From: Leucaena leucocephala
Lineage: Eukaryota; Streptophyta; Magnoliopsida; Fabales; Fabaceae
DNA length: 64,000 nucleotides
Assembly: GCA_037074615.1 (NCBI GenBank)
Contig: CM073518.1
Location: forward strand, 11,608,501 to 11,672,500
Direction: 5' to 3'
The stretch's first letter is position 1. Every line of letters starts with the position of its first letter. The translations under genes were made by a program, and so were the position numbers. Below, piece after piece: positions 31,298 to 43,047 of this stretch. The notes under the pieces are model-generated. The model ran no database searches and had not been told where the DNA came from. It worked only from the letters and a program-made list of their open reading frames with translations.

Positions 31298-34200
31298 TGT
31301 AACATCCCGATTTTTGGTCTAGGAGAACTGGGAAGTAGTCTGATATGGGCAAGCTGCTAAAACCGTAGTCCCAGGGTAGTAATCTGATATGGGCGGATTA
31401 CTTACCTGTATTTTGTAGGATCCGAGGGATGAGCTAAGTCCTTCAGGATGTAAAGATGAGTTAAGTCTTTAACCTACAGAATCGGGACAGTTCGCCTAGG
31501 TTCAAAATGAGGAATATGAGGAATATCCTAAGTCTTAAGCCTAGGAATTCTGCAGGAAGCTTGATATGGGCTGGCTCAGTGTAAGATAACCTGATATGGG
31601 CGGGTTGTCGAGCTTTTCAATTAACGATGACTCCCGAAGAGTTTAGGGGATGAGTTATTGAAAGAGAATTTCTAGAACTTAAGATGAAGGATAAGAAGAT
31701 GAGAATAGATGCCAGAAAGAGAGTGTAGGGGCAAAATCGTAATTATGGGAAAGATCGGGCTGGTAGCTGATGAGTACCATATTTTGCCAGAAAATAGAGA
31801 AAATTATGCTGATCATTTCACTGAACTGTGAAATGTGCATACGAGGTCTCTATGAGTATGAATGAATTATGGAAAGTTTAAGGACAAAAAGGTGGGGTCC
31901 TTAAGTGTAATTTTAGCCAAATAAAAAGGGACTTAAATCAAAAGAAGAAAAGTTCATTGGGGCTAAAGTGTAATTAAAGAAAGTCAGGCCGGAAGTGGTT
32001 TGGACTGTCCGACAGCATTTCAGTCCCAGATTTCACCGGTAGAGAGAGCAAGGGACGCTCGGTAATCTGGCTTAGTACAGGAATTTTTGAAGACTCTAGA
32101 TAGCCAGAAATGGACTGATCATCCAAAAGTTATAAAAATTCATACCGGATATCCTAGATTTCAGATCTAGGTGAGAAAATACAGGATGATGCGTCTTTCT
32201 GGGGCGGATGTCAGGAAACTGACAGAATACCGATAGGAGGCCTGTAGAAAAAGTTATTCGCAAATTAGAAAATCCAGAAGGGAGTGTGAGGCCTCCGGGT
32301 ATCCAATAGGAAAATTTATCAGTATTTGAAAAGGGACTGAATGAGTTCGGATAACCTCGGTCAGATGACTGATATGACTCACAGGGATGCCTGAACACCA
32401 CAGGCCAGTGTATCGGACAGAAGGAGCCAGTGTCTGGATATGTGTATAAACGGTGAATAATAGATAAAATATTCAATAATTATTAACAGGGGAAGATTCC
32501 TCGTAATGCGTGCCATGAAGGTAATGGACCCTGAGAGGCCCAATAATGGCGCCATCAAAGGCCCAATAAGACACTTGGACTGATAGGTGGGCCAGTGTCC
32601 GGCAGAACCCCGGAAAAGTGCGAAATTACGAAAATGCCCCTGTGTTGTACTAAAGGGGTAGTAGATGTATGAGGGTATTTTGGTCATTCTGGACAGGCCT
32701 AGGAGCCAAGGCACATACAGATAAAGTTACTCAGAGTCAGTATATGCCCTGATAGGGTATAGAAGGGTGTAAAATGACGATTTTACCCTTAGGGTTAAAA
32801 TAGTGCAAGAAAGGGCACCCAAGGGTATTTTAGTAATTTGCCAAGGGATGTTTCTTGGGAATCGAGCCATCAGAGTACTTGAGCTTGATCAGGATCCAAG
32901 ATAACATTCCCAGAGCCCAAAAACGTAGGCCCAGTGATATGTGGGAAAAAGTGGCATTAAAATACTATTTTAATGCTGTTTCAATAAAGTAAATTTACTC
33001 AATCGGCACGATAACCGAGGAGGTGATCAGATAAAGTCTGGGACTTATCTGGATAGCATTGGAAGGCGTGAAAGGTCCCTTCTAGATGCCACATGGCGCA
33101 ATCTTAGAGGCAGAAGAAAAGTTGAGGATACGTATTACGGTGCAAGACTCTGGACCGGTATTGGATTGGACTGAACTGCTGAGTCAGCTGATGAGGTGTC
33201 CAGGAATTGTGACATGTGAAGAATGTGGCGATGAGGTGTCCCGGTGAGGTGTCCTGGATGATGTCATGCATGATGCAGTAAAAAGAAATAAAGAAAAATA
33301 GGAAAATCCAGGAAAAACCAGAACCACATGTTCATATGGCTTCAAAATTACAGAAATGCCATCCATTAAAGCTATAAATACCCCCTTCCCCTCCCATTTT
33401 ATGCATCCCACGTTTTTGGCAATAAAAGAGAGAGAAAGAAGAGAGAGAAGGAGAAAGAAAGAAAGAAAGGAAGTTCTGGTGGATTTGGAAGCAGTATAGA
33501 AGTTCTGGAGTTCTGCTTTTGAGGTAGTAACTAATCCTAGCTTTTATGTAATGGCTTTGTGATTTGTTGTGCTATTGTTTGGTTTTATTGTTGTCTTATA
33601 TGTTATGCTTGAAGCTCTATTACAATGCTATGATCATATGTTATTGAATATGGAAGCACGAGCATACTTATCTGTACACAATCACAAGCAAGCACCGTCA
33701 CTCTGCATTACATATATTGTTATAATTATTACTACTGAGATTCCCCCAAATCTCATTCCCATATATAACAGTACAGGGGAGGTTCTGTCAAAATAAAATC
33801 TGGAAATTTCAAGAGACGCCGTTAGGCTGCCGAAATTCTGGCAATGAAGAAGGAACAAAGAAAGGAACTGATACGTACTGTGTACGTAGGTGCTGTCTAA
33901 GGAGGCTGGAAGTGAGTGGACCTAGTCGGTTCATCCAGTCTTTCCTGGGTACTACGTAGAATGGTAGTTCTCATGAGGGAATTACCGAATCGGTACAACA
34001 TCGGTTACTTTCTAAAGAAGAATTAGCAGTTATGCTGCCGGATTTTAGGTAGGAAAAGATGTAATAGAAATATGATAATTTGCTGTATGCCTTGTTGTAT
34101 GACATTTTATTATTTAATAATAAATGTTGTTTGGTATGTTCAATTTGTGAATGGGGAATTAAGGGAGAAATTCGCAGGTCCTGAGGTAGCAGTGTTCTGG

Positions 34201-34456
34201 CCTCAGTTTGACCTAGTAAACAAAGGAGTTTGGCTATGAAATTTGGCAGGCTAGTCGTACACATCTGGGGCATTACGTGGATAGGTAATAAGCCTCATTT
34301 GGATGTGTAGAACGAGATAGATTAATTTTCAAATTAAAGGTCCAAAATAAGGAACTTAAGAGTAAAATTTTGAATTTCTGGGCTTAAGTTAACATATAAT
34401 CCAGCTATTGTTGCTTCCGCAAGTGTACTCTGAAGAGTCTAAGGGAGGATGTTTCA
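31298..34456 (+). mobile_element. Solo LTR F
   Basis: TGTAACATCC to GGATGTTTCA with TTAAT at 31293-31297 and 34457-34461. At 3159 bp it is the longest uninterrupted LTR here. Its head carries four GATATGGGC words (31342, 31386, 31563, 31593), as in element E. TATA box at 33373-33380, GA leader at 33426-33472, hairpin at 33737-33754 with one mismatch. Confidence 0.9.
33373..33380 (+). promoter_or_regulatory. TATA box of solo LTR F
   Basis: TATAAATACCCCCTTCCC, then the GA-rich leader; near-identical to 4312. Confidence 0.75.
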
Positions 34457-34473
34457 TTAATGGCCACCCCTAG
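34457..34473 (-). mobile_element. Seventeen host bases between insertions F and E
   Basis: They consist of the second TTAAT duplication and twelve bases of the host protease just after its DLG motif. Both neighbours inserted into the active-site coding region. Confidence 0.8.
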
Positions 34474-37217
34474 TGAAACATCCTCCCTTAGACCTCTCAG
34501 AGTACACTTACGGAAGCAATATTAGCTCCATCATATCTTAACTTAAGCCCAGAAATTAAAATTTCTACTCTTAAGTTCCTTATTCTGAACCTTTAATTTG
34601 AGAACTGATTAATCTCATTCTACACATCCAAACAAGGCTTATTACCTATCCACGGAATGCCCCAGATGTGTAGCACTGGCTCACCAAATTTCATAGCCAA
34701 ACTCCTTCGTTTACTAGGTCAAACTGAGGTCAAAAACTGCTACCTCAGGACCTACGAATTTCTCCCTTAATTCCCCATTCACAAATTGAACATGCCAAAC
34801 AATATTTATTATTAAATAATAAAATGTCATACAACAGGACATACATAAAATTCTCATATTTCCATTACATCTTTTTCTGCGCGAATTTCGGCAGTATAAC
34901 CGCTAGGCTTCATCTGTACAAAGAACTGTACCGTACTGATTCGGTAATTCCCTCATGAGAACTACCATTCTACGTACGTACCCAGGAAAGACTGGATGAA
35001 CCGGCTAGGTCCACTCACTTCCAGCCTCCTTAGACAGCACCTACGTACACAGTACTTATCATATTCTGATGTTCAGTCTTAAATTCGGCAGCATAACGGC
35101 ATCTCTCAAAATTCTTAAAATCCACTTCAACATAATCTCCCTGTAATGGGTTGGATATGGGGAATGAGATTTGGGGGAATCTCAGTAGTAATAATCATAA
35201 CAATATATGTAATGCAGAGTGACAGTGCTTGCTTGTGATTGTGTACAGATAAGTATACTGCGTGCTTCCATATTCAATAACATATGATCATAGCATTGTA
35301 TTAGAGCTTGAAGCATAACATATAAGACAACAATCCAACCAAACAATAGCACAATAAATCACAAAGACATTACATAAAAGTTAGGATTAGTTACTACCTC
35401 AAAAGCTTAGCAAAACTCTAGAATCTCTATACTGCTTCCAGCTCCGCCAGAACTTCTTTCTTTCTTTCTCCTTCTCTCTCTTCTTTCTCTCTCTTTCTCT
35501 TGCAAAACCGTGGGATACATGAAATGGGAGGGGAGGGGGTATTTATAGTTTTGATGGATGGCATTTTCGTAATTTTGAAGCCATCTGAACTTGTGGTCCT
35601 GGTTTTTTCGGAATTTCCTATTTTTCTTTATTCCCTTTTACTGCATCATCAAGGGACACCTCATCAGTCACATTTCTCACATGGCGAAATTGAGAGAGCC
35701 AAGAAACCTTCTGGAAGCTTTCCAGTCCAGTCCAATACCGGTCCGGTCCGATTTCCCACAAACCGGACTCAACGGCTGAGATTGTGCCACGTGTCCTTAA
35801 CTTTTCTTCTCCCTCTAGATCAGTGCCATGTGGCGTATAGATGGGTCCTATCACTCCATCCCATGACCTCCAGATAAGTCCCGGACTTTATCTGATCACC
35901 CCCTCAGTTATCGTGCCAACCGAGTAACTTTACTTTACTGAAAAGTCACTAAATCATTATTTTAATGCCACTTTTTCTCACATTTATGCTGGGCTACGTT
36001 TTTGGGCCTGGGAATATCATCTTGGCTCTTTGATCCAGCCCAAGTACTCTGATGGCCCGATTCCCAAGAAACACCCCTTGGCAAATTACCAAAATGCCCT
36101 TGGTTCCTCTTAATTTCCTTTAGTGAGTCTAGGGGCATTATTGTCTTTTCATATCTTACCAGAGTATTCTCTGACCCTGGTCAACTATCCAGATAACCTT
36201 CATGGACTGTCTAACCTTAGGCAAATGACCAAAATACCCTTTACTCATTCTTCAACTATTCTATAACATAAGGGCATTTTCGTCATTTTGCACCGTTTTC
36301 CCAGACACCGGCCCCTTTTTCTATTGAACTGATATTATGGGCCTGGGCCTTCCCTGGTGTCACTATGGGTCTTAACAACCACTATATGGCCTCTGGCCAT
36401 AGTCCGATCATATCTATTCGGACTGCTTTTCTATTACCGATTATAATTGTAAATTCCCATCTTCCGGAATTTTCACAGAAAAATCGGGACCTCAAATCAA
36501 AATTCCGTGACTCCTCATTCAACCCGGAATCCTTTTCTCTATCTCCCGGTATTTTTAGATATTTTATCCAGACCGGGCTGTTCAGTGAAAATGCGCTCAC
36601 GCGCACACTTTTCCAAAATGACCATTTTACCCCTGGTCATATTTCTAATTATTTCATATACATAGAGACCTCATATGCACATTTCACAATTCAGTGAAAT
36701 GATCAGCATAATTTTCTCTATTTTTTGACAAAATATGGTACTCATCGGCTACCAGCCCAATCTTTCCCATAATTACGATTTTCCCCTACATTCTCTTTCT
36801 GGCCCTGTTACTCATCTTCTAATCCTTCATCTTAAGTTCTAGAAATTCTCTTTCAATAACTCATCCCTTAAACTCTTCGGGAGTCATCGTTACTTGAAAG
36901 GCTTGACAACCTGCCCATATCAGGTTATCTTGCATAGGAGCCAGCCCATATCAATCTACCTGCAGAATTCCTAGGCTTATGACTTAGGATATTCCTCACA
37001 TTCCACATTTTGAACCTAGGTGAACTGTCCCGATCTTGTAGGTTAAAGACTTAACTCATCTTTAAATCGTGAAGGACTTAGCTCATCCTTCGGATTCCTA
37101 CAAAATACAGGTAAGTGATCCGCCCATATCAGATTACTACCCTGGGACTACGGGTTTAGCAGCCTGCCCATATCAGACTACTTCCCAGTTCTCCTAGACC
37201 AAAAATTGGGATGTTAC
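34474..37217 (-). mobile_element. 3' LTR of element E
   Basis: Minus strand TGTAACATCCCAATTTTTGG start at 37217, end at 34474 (X tail). TATA box at 35540-35547, hairpin at 35166-35183. Confidence 0.9.
35540..35547 (-). promoter_or_regulatory. TATA box, 3' LTR of element E
   Basis: TATAAATACCCCC on the minus strand, followed by a GA-rich leader at 35505-35455. Confidence 0.7.
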
Positions 37218-37260
37218 AATTCTCCTCCCCTTTTAAAAATTTCGTCCTCGAAATTTTAAG
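37218..37260 (-). other. PPT and upstream Tekay-type signature of element E
   Basis: On the minus strand AAATTTCGAGGACGAAATTT is followed by AAAAGGGGAGGAGAAT, then the LTR start. This is the usual Tekay/Del 3' internal end. Confidence 0.85.
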
Positions 37261-37668
37261 GGATACCTCATCTTTCCTGAAGAGAACTTCTTACTGACCT
37301 ATACAACTATGTGATTCTTATAACGTAGTCATATATATAACCAGTAAGATCATCCCTCTCTGTCTTATCCTCACTCCAGTGATGGTCTAGAGGAGCAACA
37401 GCTTGGTCCCAGACCTTTCACATGGATTCTTAGCAACTAACATCTCTCATTATAGTTGCTTACAGCTATCCATGTTCTAACCCCTCATACAGCACCCTCA
37501 TCACTGAGTTAAGACAGATTTATTATCTTACTAATTATCTCATGACCCGTTATAATGACCACTTTCTTTAGATCAGAAGAGAAATCTTCATTAATCACAT
37601 CATATACATCACTTATATCTAGGCATACAGTTCTTACAGCTAAGTCGCCCTTACAGCTATGGTTCTTC
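37261..37668 (-). mobile_element. Post-gag non-coding stretch of element E
   Basis: It has no supported gene. It is shared with 14905-15172 of element A, so it is part of the normal gag-only element and not a random deletion scar. Confidence 0.6.
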
Positions 37669-38907
37669 TTAACCATTCTTAGGGTCGACATCAGGGGAAT
37701 TGGAGACTCTGTTCGTAAAAAGGGAAAACACTCTTCCTGTTGTCTTTGGCCTAGGGATCTCAGCATTCTTAGGGCAAACTCTCGCAAAGTGGCCCTTCTC
37801 ACCACACTTAAAACAACTGTCTTGCCCTGCTCGACATTCCCTTGTGCCGTGGTTCTTTCCATATCTTTGACATCTTTGTCCTACAACCTGATCCTCACCT
37901 TGATCAGTCCCCTGCCTAAACTGTTGCCTTTTTCTCTTGTTATTGTTATTATTGGCTTCATAACTTGAGCTACCTCCCAGAGTGCTCCTAGCCAATGCTT
38001 CTTTTCCTCTTACCTCTGACTTAGCCACTTCCTTGCTCCTTACGTTGTTCCCTGTTGCTGCATAATTGTTCATACTTCTTTCTATCAATCTGCAAACTTC
38101 TACCGCTCTATTGAACTGCGTAAGTTGCTAAGGAATTATCCTTTCCTTTAGGGCACTACTTAGACCCTCTACTAATCTCTTTGTCAACCATTCTTCGTCC
38201 TCCATTCTTCTAAGGTACGTAGAATAGCATGACAATCGGAGATACTTAGCCAAATACTCATCGAATGGCTCTTTCTCTCCCTGCTTTAGAGTAAGGAACT
38301 CAACTTCCTTTGCATCTCTCACTGACTGGGGGAAATATTTTTCCCTAAACTGACCCAGAAATACTTCCCATGTAACTGGGATTCCTTTCACCTGAAGAAT
38401 AAGCTCGATGTTCTTCCACCACCTTCGCGCATCCTTCTCTAGCTTGAAAATGGCCAGCCGGGCTTTTCTTCCTGATAGGCAGTCTGGCACCTCAAAAATC
38501 TTCTCAAGCTGATCTATCCAATCTTCAGCTACTTGGACATCAAATGTCCCCTCAAACACCGGAGGATTGTACTTTTAGAACCGCTCCATCCATTGCTGAA
38601 TGCTATTAGGATCTACCACTGGATCCTCTATTCTCGACTGCTCATTATTCGGAGGAATTCCTGATATCCCTTCTGCTGGTCTATCAAGGGTCCGCAATTG
38701 ATTAACTATAGCCGCAAGAGTAGCTATAGTGGCATCTCTTTCCTGATCTTGGCGAACTTGTTCCGCCCTCATTTCTTCCATTATCCTTTGCTGCTGATCT
38801 AGCCTAGCAAGGATGACTTGCGTAGGATCTACCTTATTGGAGTTTCCAACCTCCTCTATGTATGGCTCCTCCACTTGAGTTCTGTGTCCTCATCTCGTCT
38901 TCACCAT
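37669..38907 (-). pseudogene. gag: gag of element E
   Basis: The ATG at 38907 (MVKTR) is followed by an in-frame TGA. Next come a Gln/Arg-rich predicted coiled coil (38874-38700), a TAA after MERF, the gag core (FEGTFD, AEDWIDQLEKIF, RRWWKN, FREKYFPQS, FDEYLAKYLRLS), a TAG at a Gln position (near 38126), and a basic linker with an Asn run. The zinc knuckle CFKCGEKGHFARVC comes last, after a second Cys group. Two stops are explained by single C-to-T changes (CGA to TGA, CAG to TAG). The LTRs are nearly identical, so the copy may have been moved in trans after gag had already decayed. Confidence 0.85.
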
Positions 38908-39144
38908 CTTGTTCCTTGTCAATCAGAAAAAGAAAAGTGAACACATAACATCGTACTACTTACTCATCTAGGGGCTTTACCTCCACTGGGCTTTTCTAAA
39001 CCTCTATGTACTCTAGGGAAATAACCTTTCTACATCAGAGCATCACTAAGCCAGAACTTGCTATTCTGTGTAAGAATCTTATGCTCTGAGCCAGAATCCT
39101 GTCTGATTTATGCCAGAACCTATTGCTTTGTGCCAGAACCTCAT
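38908..39144 (-). mobile_element. Leader of element E
   Basis: Short non-coding leader between the primer-binding site and gag, with repeated TTCTGGC and GCTCTGA words. It lacks the extra ORF that element H has at this place. Confidence 0.7.
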
Positions 39145-39156
39145 GCTCTGATACCA
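39145..39156 (-). other. Primer-binding site of element E (initiator Met tRNA)
   Basis: TGGTATCAGAGC three bases after the LTR end, complementary to the 3' end of plant initiator methionine tRNA. Confidence 0.9.
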
Positions 39157-39159
39157 AAA

Positions 39160-41910
39160 TGAAACATCCTCACTTAGACCCCTCAGAGTACACTTACGGA
39201 AGCGATATTAGCTCAATCATATCTTAACTTAAGCCCAGAAATTAAAATTTCTACTCTTAAATTCCTTATTCTGAACCTTTAATTTGAGAACTATTAATCT
39301 CATTCTACACATCCAAACAAGGCTTATTACCTATCCACGGAATGCCCCAGATGTGTAGCACTGGCTCACCAAATTTCATAGCCAAACTCCTTCGTTTACT
39401 AGGTCAAACTGAGGTCAAAAACTGCTACCTCAGGACCTACGAATTTCTCCCTTAATTCCCCATTCACAAATTGAACATGCCAAACAATATTTATTATTAA
39501 ATAATAAAATGTCATACAACAGGACATACATAAAATTCTCATATTTCCATTACATCTTTTTCTGCCCGAATTTCGGCAGTATAACCGCTAGGCTTCATTT
39601 GTACAAAGAATTGAACCGTACTGATTCGGTAATTCTCTCATGAGAACTACCATTCTACATACGTACCCAGGAAAGACTGGATGAACCGGCTAGGTCCACT
39701 CACTTCCAGCCTCCTTAGACAGCACCTACGTACACAGTACTTATCATATTCTGATGTTCAGTCTTAAATTCGGCAGCATAACGGCGTCTCTCAAAATTCT
39801 TAAAATCCACTTCAACATAATCTCCCTGTAATGGGTTGGATATGGGGAATGAGATTCGGGGGAATCTCAGTAGTAATAATCATAACAATATATATAATGC
39901 AGAGTGACAGTGCTTGCTTGTGATTGTGTACAGATAAGTATGCTGCGTGCTTCCATATTCAATAACATATGATCATAGCATTGTAATAGAGCTTCAAGCA
40001 TAACATATAAGACAACAATCCAACCAAACAATAGCACATTAAATCACAAATCCATTACATAAAAGCTAGGATTAATTACTACCTGGCTAGTTTAGCATAA
40101 CTCTACTATCTCTATACTGCTTCCAGCTCCGCCAGAACTTCCTTCTTTCTTTCTTTCTCCTTCTCTCTCTTCTTTCTCTCTCTTTCTCTTGCAAAACCAT
40201 GGGATGCATGAAATGGGAGGGGAGGGCATATTTATAGTTTTGATGGATGGCATTTTCGTAATTTTGAAGCCATCTGAACTTGTGGTCCTGGTTTTTTCGG
40301 AATTTCCTATTTTTCTTTATTCCCTTTTACTGCATCATCAAGGGACACCTCATCAGTCACATTTCTCACATGGCAAAATTGAGAGAGCCAAGAAACCTTC
40401 TGGAAGCTTTCCAGTCCAGTCCAGTACCGGTCCGGTCCGATTTCCCACAAACCGGACTCAACGGCTGAGATTGTGCCACGTGTCCTTAACTTTTCTTCTC
40501 CCTCTAGATCAGTGCCATGTGGCATCTAGATGGGTCCTATCACGCCATCCCATGACCTCCAGATAAGTCCCAGACTTTATCTGATCACCTCCTCAGTTAT
40601 CGTGCCAACCGAGTAACTTTACTTTACTGAAAAGTCACTAAATCATTATTTTAATGCCACTTTTTCTCATATTTATGCTGGGCTACGTTTTTGGGCCTGG
40701 GAATATCATCTTGGCTCTCTGATCCAGCCCAAGTACTCTGATGGCCCGATTCCCAAGAAACACCCCTTGGCAAATTACCAAAATGCCCTTGGTTCCTCTT
40801 AATTTCCTTTAGTGAGTCTAGGGGCATTATTGTCTTTTCATATCTTACCAGAGTATTCTCTGACCCTGGTCAACTATCCAGATAACCTTCATGGACTGTC
40901 TAACCTTAGGCAAATGACCAAAATACCCTTTACTCATTCTTCAACTATTCTATAACATAAGGGCATTTTCGTCATTTTGCACCGTTTTCCCAGACACCGG
41001 CCCCTTTTTCTATTGAACTGATATTATGGGCCTGGGCCTTCCCTGGTGTCACTATGGGTCTTAACAACCACTATATGGCCTCTGTCCATAGTCCGATCAT
41101 CTCTATTCGGACTGCTTTTTTATTACCGATTATAACTGTAAATTCCCATCTTCCGGAATTTTTACAGAAAAATCGGGACCTCAAATCAAAATTTCGTTAG
41201 TACTCATTCAACCCGGAATCCTTTTCTCTATCTCCCGATATTTTTAGATATTTTATCCGGACCAGGCTATTTTGGCCTGAAAATGCGCTCACGCGCACAC
41301 TTTTCCAAAATGACCATTTTACCCCTGGTCATATTTCTAATTATTTCATATACATAGAGACCTCATATACACATTTCACAGTTCAGTGAAATGATCAGCA
41401 TAATTTTCTCTATTTTTTGACAAATTATGGTACTCATCGGCTACCAGCCCGATCTTTCCCATAATTACGATTTTGCCCCTACATTCTCTTTCTGGCCCTG
41501 TTACTCATCTTCTCATCCTTCATCTTAAGTTCTAGAAATTCTCTTTCAATAACTCATCCCTTAAACTCTTCGGGAGCATCGTTACTTGAAAGGCTTGACA
41601 ACCTGCCAATATCAGGTTATCTTGCACAGGAGCCAGCCCATATCAAGCTACCTGCAGAATTTCTAGGCTTAAGACTTAGGATATTCCTCACATTCCTTAT
41701 TTTGAACCTAGGTGAACTGTCCTGATCTTGTAGGTTAAAGACTTAACTCATCTTTAAATCCTGAAGGACTTAGCTCATCCCTCGGATTCCTACAAAATAC
41801 AGGTAAGAGATCAGCCCATATTAGATTACTACCCTGGGACTACGGGTTTAGCAGCCTGCCCATATCAGACTAATTCCCAGTTCTCCTAGACCAGAAATCG
41901 GGATGTTACA
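39160..41910 (-). mobile_element. 5' LTR of element E
   Basis: Minus strand start TGTAACATCC at 41910, end TTTCA at 39160. TATA box at 40229-40236 (followed by TGCCCT, not CCCCC), hairpin at 39851-39868. Scattered single-base differences from the 3' LTR. Confidence 0.9.
40229..40236 (-). promoter_or_regulatory. TATA box, 5' LTR of element E
   Basis: TATAAATA on the minus strand with the GA-rich leader at 40195-40140; this LTR would drive the element. Confidence 0.7.
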
Positions 41911-43047
41911 CCTAGATCTAGCAATGCTCCCTTAATAGGAACATTTCCTATAGTGTGTGGGATTGTATAGGAGCCTGGGTCTTGGCACTTAACCGGTAGT
42001 TCAGCTTTAAAAAGGGATGACACATTAGCACTCACCTAAATTCTCTCAAGAGGCCTAAATTTCTTTTTATCAGCACACAATTATTTAAAAATTTTGGATA
42101 CTTAGGGTTTCTCTTGAGGAATTCAACCATAGGGATGTTTATTTCCAGTTTATTGAACAGATTGTAAGCATCTTTTGCAAAATCAAGATCAACTTTTTTC
42201 TTCACAGCAAAATAAGAGTTAGGAAAAGGGAGATCTTTTATACTTACCTCCTTACCTGTATACAAAGAGGCTCCTTGCTTGCTCGACTCTGGCTTCTCCT
42301 CAGGTTTCTTTCCTTTATATGCTGGACTTGGTAATGTTGTTGCTTCTTCCTGCAACTCTTGCATCTCTACTTATGCTTGTGATCACTCCTCTTGAGTTGC
42401 CTTCTTGCTCATTAGCCGTTGTTCTCTAATGCTTTTAGAATTCCCAACTTTCATTTGTGGCTGTGGTGAATTCTCAAAATCAGATTCTTCCTTATCCTCC
42501 TGTGGTGCATCAGCTTCCTTAAAATGCACCTGTCTTCCACTTCTTAGAGATATGGCATTCACCCCTCTTGGATTAATAACAGTGTTTGAAGGTATGCTTC
42601 CACTGTTCTTTCCTTGGATTTCGCTCACTGTATTAGAAACTTGAGTTAAGTGGCTTGTGATATATGCATTCTTACAACTTAACTCCTCAAGTTTTCTATG
42701 TACATCTGCATTATCCTTCTACATACTTTGGAGAATTGAAGCTATGGAGGTGAACTGACCATTATTCTCTTTGAGCTTGTGATCAATATTGGTCATTCTA
42801 CCATCCATGTTACTCATTTGTGCTGCCATACTCTTTAACAATTGAGAGGTCTCTTCTGGTCTTGAAGGCACTAAAGCATTAGGTTGTGTGGGGACCATAA
42901 ACCTTGCATTACCTTGGTAGTTGCTTCAGGAAGCACCACCTCCTTGAAACTGATTAGATCTATTTTCTCCACTCCCCCACGTAAAATTTGGGTGGTCTCT
43001 CCAACCAGGATTATATGTGATAGAGTATGGATCTCTCTTCTGGAAGT
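41911..43047 (-). pseudogene. gag: Host Athila/Tat gag C-terminal region and start of protease
   Basis: Read downward, the fragment begins inside gag with RDPYSITYNPGWRDHPNFTW, a signature of Athila/Tat gag proteins. It then has the AISLRSGRQV block (ORF 42628-42383), the FPNSYF segment and NIPMVEFLKRNPKYPKFLN (42364-42032). After an in-frame stop at 42032 comes CQDPGSYTIPHTIGN and ALLDLG, with the protease active site at the lower end (41911-41930). Stops near 42380, 42370 and 42032 mark it as dead. It is bounded by elements E and G. Confidence 0.85.

Larger units (their letters stand above)
34474..41910 (-). mobile_element. Element E: gag-only LTR retrotransposon (TR-GAG-like)
   Basis: Two LTRs of 2744 and 2751 bp (34474-37217 and 39160-41910) are nearly identical and flanked by CCTAG (34469-34473 and 41911-41915). 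The internal region is only 1942 bp: primer-binding site, gag, a short non-coding stretch and PPT, with no protease, RT or integrase. This fits the plant TR-GAG class (terminal repeats plus gag only), which needs enzymes in trans. Element H, from the same broad family, is the kind of partner that could have supplied them. Confidence 0.9.

Noticed and set aside
38128..38130. TAG followed by CAA in element E gag as a possible readthrough stop
   Set aside because: The following codons do not fit the CAR-YYA readthrough context, sister elements have Gln there, and other stops are present in the same gag.
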